Shown one piece after another: positions 54,551 to 62,720 of a stretch of DNA of 64,000 nucleotides. A program made the translations under genes and the position numbers. Origin of the DNA: JAFEDN01 sp963818985 (GTDB taxonomy: Bacteria; Pseudomonadota; Gammaproteobacteria; Coxiellales; Coxiellaceae); assembly GCA_963818985.1 (NCBI GenBank), contig CAWFUJ010000009.1:62001-126000 (forward strand), written 5' to 3'. Under the pieces are notes generated by a model. That model was not told the DNA's origin, ran no database searches, and saw nothing but the letters and a program-made list of their open reading frames with translations. Each line of letters begins with the position of its first letter. Positions within the stretch are counted from its first letter, which is position 1.

Positions 54551-57193
54551 ATGTATAAGACCCATTATTTAAAGGATTATCGTCCCGCAGATTTTGTCAT
54601 TGACTCAGTGCATCTACATGTTGATTTAAAAGAACAAGACACAATTGTCAAAGCAATTTTAAATATGCGGCGCAATCCATTGTCAGACACACCCGAGGCC
54701 CCATTGGTATTAAATGGAGAAGAATTAACCCTTCGCACAATTAGTTTGGATGGCCAGCATTTGTCTGCAGAGCAATATAAAATCGATGATCAACACCTCA
54801 TCATCTCAGTAGTGCCTGACACATTTATTTTAGAAACCGAAGTTATTATTCAACCACAAAAAAATAGCCGTTTAAGTGGTTTATATAAATCTAGCGCTAA
54901 TTTTTGTACGCAATGTGAGGCACAAGGATTTCGACGCATTACTTATTATTTAGATCGTCCCGATGTCATGTCGCGTTTCACCACGACCATCATCGCGGAT
55001 AAAAAGCTTATATCCCATTTTATTATCCAATGGTAATTTGATTGAACAAAAAGAACTTGGTCGAAGGTCGACATTGGGTGCATTGGGAAGATCCATCTTA
55101 AAAAACCCAGTTATTTATTTGCTTTGGTTGCTGGTGATTTTGAATTTATCGAAGATACATTTATGACGCAATCGGGTCGGCAAGTAGATTTGAGAATTTA
55201 TGTTGAAAAAGGTAACCGCGATCAATGCGAGTTTGCCATGCAAGCATTAAAACAAGCCATGCGTTGGGATGAAGAAAAATTTGGTCGCGAATATGATTTA
55301 GATATTTATATGATCGTCGCGGTCAGTGATTTCAATATGGGCGCAATGGAAAATAAAGGCTTAAATATTTTTAATACCAAATATATTTTAGCCAAACCTG
55401 AAACGGCAACCGATCAGGATTTATGCGATGTAGAAGTCGTGATTGCCCATGAATATTTTCATAATTGGTCGGGCAATCGCGTCACTTGTCGTGATTGGTT
55501 TCAATTAAGTTTAAAAGAAGGTTTGACCGTATTTCGTGATCAATTATTTACCGCGGATATGACTTCGCGCAGCGGTAGCGCGAATTGATGAAGTGAATGT
55601 ATTGCGTAATCGTCAATTTCCCGAAGATGACGGGCCCTATGGCGCATCCGGTGCGGCCCGAGTCCTATATTGAAATTAATAATTTTTATACGGCACTGTT
55701 TATAATAAAGGTGCCGAAGTCATTCGCATGATGCAAACTTTGTTAGGGCCGAACATTATTTCGTAAAGGCATGGATTTATATTTTAGACGTCATGATGGT
55801 CAAGCGGTGACCATTGAAGATTTTGTTAAAGCCATGGCTGATGTTTCTGGCCGTGATTTTAGTCAATTTTTTCGTTGGTATCGACAAAGTGGCACTCCTC
55901 GGTTGGATGTGCAAGGTGAATATCGGCCCGGGCCTCAAAATTTCAACTTGGTGGTTAAACAATCTTGTCCACCTACACCTGGGCAACCCACTAAAGAACC
56001 TTTTCAGTTCCCATTGGCAGTTGGTTTAGTTGGAAAAGAGGGGAGGGATATACCATTCATTTAACCGGCCATCATTTAGAGGAAGGCGGTACTTGTATTT
56101 TAGAGATTAGTGAATCCGAACAAGCATTTAATTTTGAAAATATCACGCAAAAACCCATTCCTTCTTTATTACGAAACTTTTCTGCGCCGGTCAAACTTAA
56201 TTACCCTTATACTTTAGAAGAATTGGCGCATTTAATGCAATGTGATAGTGATATGGTGGCACGATGGGAAGCAAGTCAACGCTTTGCCGTTAAAATATTA
56301 TTAGAGTTAATCGTATTACAACAAAAAAAACAGAATTTGCAAATGCCATCGTTATGGTTAGAAGCCTCTGGAGCGTTACTCGCTGATACCAAGGACGATC
56401 TGCATTTATTAACGCGGCTATTTGTCCTGCCAACGGAGACTTATCTCGCCCAATACGTAGAACCGATTGATGTGGAAGGTATTCATAATGCCCGTGAGTT
56501 TGCTAAGAAACAACTCGCGATTCATTTACAATCACAATTTTTAGCGCAATATCAAAATCTTTTAGATAATAAACCCTACATTTATAATACTAAAGCGATG
56601 GGCCGTCGTAGCTTTAAGAACCTATGCTTAAATTATCTGGTCGCAACTCAACTTGAAAAATATGCAGAATTAGCGTTAGAACAATTTAATACTGCTGACA
56701 ATATGACTGATGCCATGGGTGCTTTATCCGCATTAAATAATTATGCGGGTGTTCAACGCCAGCAAGCGCTTGATAAATTTTATCAGCACTGGCAAAAACA
56801 ACCGCTGGTAGTTGATAAATGGTTTGCCCTACAAGCGGGATCGCAATTACCAGATACTCTGCAGCAAGTTAACAAAGTTGTTGAAACATCCAGCGTTTTC
56901 TTTGATGAATCCAAATAATGTTTATAATCTAATTGGGTGTTTGCTGCTAATACAATCCATTTTCATGGGCAGATGGTTCGGGTTATGAGTGGGTTGCAGA
57001 TCAAGTTGTGGCGATTGATCCTAAAAACCCGCAAGTAGCAGCGCGAATTGTCGAGCCACTGACTCGATGGCAGAAATTTGATAAAAGCAGACAGAATTTG
57101 ATGCGCGCTCAATTACAACGAATTCAAAGCAGCAAAACGGTATCAAACGATGTGTATGAGTTAGTATCTAAGAGTTTAAATACTAATACTTAA
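54551..57193 (+). pseudogene. pepN: aminopeptidase N with many single-base frameshifts
   Basis: The pieces rebuild an M1 zinc aminopeptidase of about 880 residues: N-terminal domain with CTQCEAQGFRRITYYLDRPDV, exopeptidase motif MGAMENKGLN, zinc site IAHEYFHNWSGNRV (HExxH) with the Glu in KEGLTVFRDQ, RKGMDLYFRRHDG, and the C-terminal helical domain to KNPQVAARIVEPL and the end at 57193. At least ten one-base shifts interrupt it (for example near 55010, 55060, 55095, 55575, 55645, 55700, 55765, 56045, 56905, 56960), yet nearly all residues between them are conserved. It cannot be translated as read. Confidence 0.9.
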
Positions 57194-57241
57194 AATCCAA
57201 ATCCCGCAAATCTATGCACATAATTATGAGTGCACTGCGGA

Positions 57242-57376
57242 GTCAATATTGATCGTCGCCAGGCGCTAGCTTTGTCGGCGGGGCTGAATACGTCATCCCG
57301 CGGCTTGACCGTGGGATCCATGCTGGCTTGCAAGCTCATTGGATCCCGCGATTCCCTGGCGATGATCAATATTGAC
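57242..57376. repeat. family A element with inserted family D palindrome
   Basis: 135 bp with 22-bp ends GTCAATATTGATCGTCGCC... and ...GGCGATGATCAATATTGAC (one mismatch). Inside are CGTCATCCCGCGG/CCGTGGGAT and GGATCCATGCTGG...GGATCCCGCG stretches of family D type, so one repeat appears nested in another. It occupies the gap between pepN and the acyltransferase gene. Confidence 0.85.
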
Positions 57377-57420
57377 GGGGGTGGTTCAACGCTATTTAAC
57401 TATATTTGAAGGGAGTCAAT

Positions 57421-58602
57421 ATGGATTATACTTGTGAGTTGTACAATTCGGTAATGCAAATAAATTCCAAAGAATGGCAGGCACTTATCCCAGACACTGA
57501 TCTAGCCATGAATCAAGATTTAATTTTTTTAATAGAAAAAACTTTGCATGATCAAGCTCAGTTCTGGACGGTAGCCATTCGCAATAAGCAACATCAATTA
57601 GTTGCTTGTGCATGCTTAAATCTATTTCAAACAGATATTCTACAATCAGCTCCATTGATGTTGCAAAAAATCGCGGGAGTTATAAGAACCAAGCATCCCA
57701 AAGCATTTAAGAAAAATGTACTTTTTTGCGGGTTAGCGGTGCCATCCGGACATACTCATATAAGAATCTCGCCTTCAGTAGACACGAAGCTTATTTTAAA
57801 ATTAATCGCCGAACAAATGTATCAATTGGCAAAACAAGTCCAAGCACAGCTTATCGTGTTTAAAGAATTTAGCCCAGAACAATTTGATCAAGTTGAGAGT
57901 TTGCAAGAGTTAGGTTTTTATCGCGGCGAATTGGCGCCCATTTTTCAATTAACCCATTCATTTAAAGATATCAAAGATTATCAATCCGCATTGCGATCGC
58001 GATATCGATTACAAATGAAAAACAATCTTAAAAAATTTAACAGCAATTTTAAAGTTGAACATATTTTTGATGCTAATAAAATCAGTGAGCGGATAACCCC
58101 CGAAATTTATCAATTATATTTAAACGTATGGGGTAAAGCTAAAGAAAAACTAGAATGCTTATCGATCGATTTTTTTCAACTGTTACCACGGTCTTTACCC
58201 AACCAAACCGTACTAACTTTAATTTCACATGACGGGCATCCAGTGGCTTTTTCCATGGGATTAATTACTGAAAAGGCCTATTATAGTATTTATGTTGGTT
58301 TAGATTATTCTTATAATGCCGAAAATGACCTTTATTTTAACTTGTTTTATCATGAGTTGGACTTGGCTTTTAGCATTAACAAACCTGAGATTTACTTGGG
58401 TCAAACTTCTGAGAGATTTAAATCACGTTTAGGCGCTATAGCTGAAGGACGATTTTTTTTAATGAAACCGGTGACATCATCGATGCAATTGATCTTCAAA
58501 TATTTTCATAAATTAATTTTCCCGAAAATGCCAGAACTGCCCGTTAACAACGTATTTGCGCGTAAACCTGTCCCAAGCGAGAAAGAGAAAGTATTTCCTT
58601 AA
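57421..58602 (+). CDS. BioF2/FemAB-like GNAT acyltransferase
   Basis: A 393-residue protein resembling the double-GNAT 'BioF2-like' group (acetyltransferases involving CelD/FemAB-type folds). Residues 195-215 (SALRSRYRLQMKNNLKKF) and 290-330 (AYYSIYVGLDYSYNAENDLYFNLFYHEL, LGQTSERFKSRLGA) are the recognisable parts. The substrate is unknown; relatives act on peptidoglycan precursors, polysaccharides or lipids. ATG 57421 is chosen over TTG 57406 because GAAGGGAG lies just upstream. Confidence 0.75.
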   Translation: MDYTCELYNSVMQINSKEWQALIPDTDLAMNQDLIFLIEKTLHDQAQFWTVAIRNKQHQLVACACLNLFQTDILQSAPLMLQKIAGVIRTKHPKAFKKNVLFCGLAVPSGHTHIRISPSVDTKLILKLIAEQMYQLAKQVQAQLIVFKEFSPEQFDQVESLQELGFYRGELAPIFQLTHSFKDIKDYQSALRSRYRLQMKNNLKKFNSNFKVEHIFDANKISERITPEIYQLYLNVWGKAKEKLECLSIDFFQLLPRSLPNQTVLTLISHDGHPVAFSMGLITEKAYYSIYVGLDYSYNAENDLYFNLFYHELDLAFSINKPEIYLGQTSERFKSRLGAIAEGRFFLMKPVTSSMQLIFKYFHKLIFPKMPELPVNNVFARKPVPSEKEKVFP

Positions 58603-59075
58603 AGATCAGGTCGGTAAACAAAGTCTGAATTTTCTTCCTGCGGTTTATTTCTATGTTGCTCCGCAAAGACTGAGTTTTTACATTCACTAGGATTAACTGC
58701 AGTAATTTTATCTTTATTTTTCGGTGTAGCAGCGACCTCAGCAAAACATTGATCAAGCTGATCTAAAGTTATTGAGTTTTCATCTCGACTAATACAAAAA
58801 AGTCGGGTATATAATTGAAGCAAAGGATTTCCACTAAAAACTTGCTTCTCCTCTCCCCTTGTTCTGGTCATTGTTGCCAGATAATAGGCCTTTTCTGCCG
58901 TGTCCTGTTCGCGTCGATAAAAACAAGCGGTAGATTCAGGATTTCCTGATGGTGGATGTGCTACTTGCACCATCATTTCAGAGTAACGGCCGCCTCTGTC
59001 AAAATTTATTCCCTGAGCGCGAATGACGACTAAACCAGCTATCCAACAAATACCTTTTAATACTTTGCCAAACAT
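58599..59075 (-). CDS. orphan secreted or anchored protein
   Basis: Unrecognised, 158 residues. A hydrophobic N-terminus (VLKGICWIAGLVVI) may be a signal peptide or anchor; the rest is polar with five Cys (STACFYRRE, LFCISRDE, DQCFAEV, SECKN), possibly in disulfides. GGAGAAAAT precedes the ATG. It overlaps the 3' end of the convergent acyltransferase by 4 bp. Confidence 0.6.
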   Translation of the reverse strand: MFGKVLKGICWIAGLVVIRAQGINFDRGGRYSEMMVQVAHPPSGNPESTACFYRREQDTAEKAYYLATMTRTRGEEKQVFSGNPLLQLYTRLFCISRDENSITLDQLDQCFAEVAATPKNKDKITAVNPSECKNSVFAEQHRNKPQEENSDFVYRPDL

Positions 59076-59140
59076 TATTTTCTCCTTATATATTGTTCAA
59101 TCCTACTACTGATGATCTGATGAAACTACTTGATTATATA

Positions 59141-59179
59141 CTTTTTATTAACATGACACAAAATATCATTAAGTTCTAA
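59141..59179. repeat. 39-bp direct repeat, copy downstream of purT
   Basis: TTATTAACAT..ACACAAAATATCATTAAGTTCTAA type sequence, identical at 37 of 39 positions to 60411-60449. The other copy is the 3' end of pfkA (last 11 codons plus stop). The two copies are 1,270 bp apart and flank purT exactly. Confidence 0.85.
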
Positions 59180-59198
59180 AAAAATATTGCTTAAAGTT

Positions 59199-60407
59199 TC
59201 AACACACGACTTTGACTTTACTCGCGGCAAGTTTTGCCATAATTCTTGCTTGATCGGTGTCCTCGGCAAAGGCTAAGGCAACACCCATACGACGATGCGG
59301 CAACACCGATTCAGGTTTGCCAAAAAGTCGAATATCGCTTTGAGGAACTCTAAGCGCCTCATCAACGCCGATAAAGCAGACGCCCTTTGCGGCTATCAAG
59401 CCATAAATGACTGCACTGGCTCCCGGAGAACGAATGCTAACATCTACCGATAAACCAAGTATTGCTCTGGCATGAAGCTCAAACTCATTCTGAACTTGAG
59501 TGCACAGAGTAACCATGCCTGTATCATGTGGCCTAGGGCTGACTTCGCTAAAATAAACTGTCTCGCCTTTAATAAACAATTCGACACCAAAGATTCCTAA
59601 TCCACCCAAGTTATCGGTGATTTTTTTAGCAATTTCCTGAGCTTTTTCTTTAGTGGCTTGCCTCATGGCGTGTGGCTGCCAGCTTTCAACATAATCACCC
59701 TGCGCTTGTCTATGGCCAATCGGTTCGCAGAAATAGGTTTTAATTTTACCGTCTTTATCCAGAGCACGGACAGTTAATTGCGTAATTTCGTCATCAAACT
59801 CAATCACGCCCTCGACAATTACTTTGCCGGCATACACCCGCCCAGCCTTAGCAGCATACTCCCAAGCTGCTTCAATCTCCTCTTCTGTTTTCACTTTCGA
59901 TTGGCCTTTACCTGATGAAGACATGACCGGTTTGATAATGCAGGGCAGGCCTATTTCTGCAATGGCTGTCTTCATTTCATCTAAGCTTGCCGCAAATCGA
60001 TAGGGAGAAGTTGGTAAAGCCAATTGCTCAGCAGCAAGTTGTCTAATACCTTCTCGATTCATGGTGAGATGAGTTGCCCTTGCCGTGGGAATAATATGCC
60101 AACCTTCTTTTTCTAGCTCCAAGAGGGTATCGGTGGCAATCGCCTCGATCTCTGGCACGATTAAATCAGGCTGTTCTTGTTCAATCACTCGGCGAAGTGC
60201 TTGATCGTCTGTCATATTGATGACATGCGAACGATGAGCAACTTGCTGAGCAGGTGCATTGTCATAACGGTCAACAGCAATAGTTTCAATACCTAGCCGC
60301 TGCAAGGCGATGATAACCTCCTTGCCTAGCTCACCACTACCGAGAAGCATGACTTTGGTTGCAGATGGACTGAGCGGTGTCCCAATCATTAGATTTTTCT
60401 TGATCAT
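59199..60407 (-). CDS. purT: formate-dependent GAR transformylase
   Basis: A 402-residue ATP-grasp enzyme making formylglycinamide ribonucleotide from GAR, formate and ATP, a folate-free step of purine synthesis. LLGSGELGKEVIIALQRLG, VAVDRYDNAPAQQVAHR, VKPVMSSSGKGQS, EVSPRPHDTGMVT and the FGKPESVLPHRRMGVALA end are diagnostic. It starts 3 bp after the pfkA stop and lies between direct repeats, so it may have been added to the xyl-pfk operon as a unit. purN or other pur genes are not visible here. Confidence 0.95.
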   Translation of the reverse strand: MIKKNLMIGTPLSPSATKVMLLGSGELGKEVIIALQRLGIETIAVDRYDNAPAQQVAHRSHVINMTDDQALRRVIEQEQPDLIVPEIEAIATDTLLELEKEGWHIIPTARATHLTMNREGIRQLAAEQLALPTSPYRFAASLDEMKTAIAEIGLPCIIKPVMSSSGKGQSKVKTEEEIEAAWEYAAKAGRVYAGKVIVEGVIEFDDEITQLTVRALDKDGKIKTYFCEPIGHRQAQGDYVESWQPHAMRQATKEKAQEIAKKITDNLGGLGIFGVELFIKGETVYFSEVSPRPHDTGMVTLCTQVQNEFELHARAILGLSVDVSIRSPGASAVIYGLIAAKGVCFIGVDEALRVPQSDIRLFGKPESVLPHRRMGVALAFAEDTDQARIMAKLAASKVKVVC

Positions 60408-60410
60408 TTA

Positions 60411-60449
60411 CTATTTATTAACATTACACAAAATATCATTAAGTTCTAA
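60411..60449. repeat. 39-bp direct repeat, copy within pfkA 3' end
   Basis: The copy inside the pfkA coding end (ELNDILCNVNK plus stop). See the copy at 59141-59179; mismatches are at 60413 and 60425. Together they bracket purT. Confidence 0.85.
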
Positions 60450-61397
60450 TAATTCTTTATCGGCAAAAAACTCAGTAGATTGATCAGGGGAGGGGAATGG
60501 AGCCGAAACCACTTTATTTTCCCGCAAGGCAATCATTTTTTGGGTTAAACCTTCTTCAAGAGCAGTGACTGCTTTAGCACCCATTAACGCACTGATTTTA
60601 CGATCCCAAGCAGTGGGTGAGCCGCCACGTTGGGTATGACCTAAAATACACACCGTATATAATACTCCAGTTTTAGCTTTAATTTCTTCTGCCAGTTGCA
60701 CCGAATGCCCAGTTTTACCACCTTCGGCAACGACAATAATTGAAGCCATTTTATGACGTTGACTTCGTTGAATTTTATCGATCAGCTCATCAATACTCAC
60801 TGGGAATTCAGGAATCAGCATCATTTCAGCACCACCGGCAATACCCACATCCACCGCTAAGAACCCAGAAGCGCGCCCCATGACTTCAATCAAAAAATTG
60901 CGATCGGTGCTGAAAGCTGTATCGCGGATTTTATCGATCGCTTGTAAAGCCGTATTGCGCGCAGTATCAAAACCGATGCAATAATCAGTGCCAGGAATAT
61001 CATTGTCAATGGTGCAGGGAATGCCAATAACCTGAAGTTGGGTTGGTTCTTCAGAGCTTAACAAAGTTGCCCCTTGGAAGCTGCCATTCCCACCTAAGAT
61101 GACTATCCCTTCAACATTTTGCCGTTGCAGAAACTGTCGACATTTTTCTCGAACGGATCGATTAAGAAATTCGGGACATCGACCAGTTTTTAAAAATGTC
61201 CCACCGCGCTGTAAACAATTGGCGACGGATCGTTGATTTAATGGAATAATGATTTCATTAACTAAGCCAGCATAACCACCTTCAACGCCAAACACTTGCA
61301 TATTTTTAGCTATTGCACAGCGCACCACGGCGCGGATTGCAGCATTCATTCCTGGAGCATCACCACCGGAACAAAGAATTAATATTTTTTTTGCCAT
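60411..61397 (-). CDS. pfkA: 6-phosphofructokinase
   Basis: A 328-residue group A phosphofructokinase. CSGGDAPGMNAAIRAVVR start, catalytic TIDNDIPGTDYCIGFDTA, EVMGRASGFLAVDVG and LGHTQRGGSPTAWDRK are conserved. The Mg/ATP motif reads ILGGNGSF: Asn replaces the usual Asp of GGDGS, while Gly 104 (ATP rather than PPi type) is kept. It starts 6 bp after xylA and supplies the committed glycolytic step for xylose carbon through the pentose phosphate route. Confidence 0.94.
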   Translation of the reverse strand: MAKKILILCSGGDAPGMNAAIRAVVRCAIAKNMQVFGVEGGYAGLVNEIIIPLNQRSVANCLQRGGTFLKTGRCPEFLNRSVREKCRQFLQRQNVEGIVILGGNGSFQGATLLSSEEPTQLQVIGIPCTIDNDIPGTDYCIGFDTARNTALQAIDKIRDTAFSTDRNFLIEVMGRASGFLAVDVGIAGGAEMMLIPEFPVSIDELIDKIQRSQRHKMASIIVVAEGGKTGHSVQLAEEIKAKTGVLYTVCILGHTQRGGSPTAWDRKISALMGAKAVTALEEGLTQKMIALRENKVVSAPFPSPDQSTEFFADKELLELNDILCNVNK

Positions 61398-61403
61398 AAC
61401 GAC

Positions 61404-62720
61404 TCATTTTATAAAAGAATTAAAGTAATTTTCTAACAATTCTTGTTGACCCGAAACTGGTTGTGGGTCTAATTCATGTTTTAAGGCATACTGACTAATA
61501 TGACTTAAATCATACTTATTTTTAAGTATATCAGCTCCAAACCCTTGCTGCCATTTCTGATAACGCTGGTCTATAAAAGTCTTAAAACGTCTACTTTCGA
61601 TCATATCGGCAGCAATTAATAAACCGCGAGCGATGGTATCAACCGCACCGATATGTCCGTAAAATAAATCTTCCAAAGCAATACTTTGACGACGAAGTTT
61701 TGCATCAAAATTAAAACCACCGGTGGTGAAACCGCCATTGGATAAAATAATATAAAGCACATGCGCTAAACTATCGATTTCATGTGGGAATTGGTCTGTA
61801 TCCCAACCTAATTGTGGATCACCACGATTGGCATCAATACTGCCAAAGATATTGTGTGCACACGCATAAGTGACTTCTTCAGCGAAACTATGGCCGGCTA
61901 ACGTAGCGTGATTCGCTTCGATATTCACTTTATATTCTTTTTCCAAATTATATTTGGTTAAAAAAGCCAGCACATGGCCACAATCAAAATCGTATTGGTG
62001 TTTGGTGGGTTCACATGGTTTTGGTTCAATTAGTAATGTGCCTTTGAAGCCTGTTTTATGCTTGTAATCCGCTAATAAATGTAAGAAGCGGGCTAATTGT
62101 TCGCTTTCTTGGCGCAAATCTGTATTCAGTAAAGTATCATAACCTTCTCGTCCTCCCCAAAGTACATAGTTAGCACCCTCAAGCTCCCGATTAATATCAA
62201 ATACTGCTTTTACTTGAGCCATAGCAAAAGCAAATACTTCAGGATCAGGATTGGTGGCGGCGCCAGCCATATAACGTGGATGAGAAAATAAATTAGCTGT
62301 TCCCCACAACAGTTTAATATGAGTCTGTTGCATTTTTTTGGCCATATATTCAGCTACGATTTGCAAGTTCTGAATGCTTTTCTTTAAATTCATACCCTCG
62401 GGGGAAATATCGCGATCGTGAAAGGTAAAATAGGGAAGATTCAATTTGCTGATGAATTCAAACATGGCATCTATCCGCGCGAATGATCTTTGTTTACCGT
62501 CAGCGATTTGCAGCCAGGGCCTTTGGAAAGTGCCTTCACCAAATCCATCATTGCCTTGCCAACAAAAAGTATGCCAGCAACAAACCGCCAAACGTAAATG
62601 TTCAGCCATGGTTTTGCCCAAAACTATTCGTTGAGGATTATAATATCGATAAGCAAATTTGTTATCTGACTCTATTCCTTCATAGCGAATAGAAGGGATA
62701 TTAGAAAAATAATCGGTCAT
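61404..62720 (-). CDS. xylA: xylose isomerase
   Basis: A 438-residue D-xylose = D-xylulose isomerase of the longer class II type. TFHDRDISPEG (catalytic His and Asp), WGGREGYDTLLNTD, IEPKPCEPTKHQYDFD, NIEANHATLAGHSF and DANRGDPQLGWDTDQFP hold the two-metal site. The ATG overlaps the xylB stop (ATGA), giving the order xylB-xylA-pfkA-purT. No xylose transporter or XylR is in view. Confidence 0.96.
   Translation of the reverse strand: MTDYFSNIPSIRYEGIESDNKFAYRYYNPQRIVLGKTMAEHLRLAVCCWHTFCWQGNDGFGEGTFQRPWLQIADGKQRSFARIDAMFEFISKLNLPYFTFHDRDISPEGMNLKKSIQNLQIVAEYMAKKMQQTHIKLLWGTANLFSHPRYMAGAATNPDPEVFAFAMAQVKAVFDINRELEGANYVLWGGREGYDTLLNTDLRQESEQLARFLHLLADYKHKTGFKGTLLIEPKPCEPTKHQYDFDCGHVLAFLTKYNLEKEYKVNIEANHATLAGHSFAEEVTYACAHNIFGSIDANRGDPQLGWDTDQFPHEIDSLAHVLYIILSNGGFTTGGFNFDAKLRRQSIALEDLFYGHIGAVDTIARGLLIAADMIESRRFKTFIDQRYQKWQQGFGADILKNKYDLSHISQYALKHELDPQPVSGQQELLENYFNSFIK

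Noticed and set aside
59141..60449. Two-copy repeat as a CRISPR array
   Set aside because: Only two copies 1.27 kb apart with a gene between them; no spacers and no cas genes.
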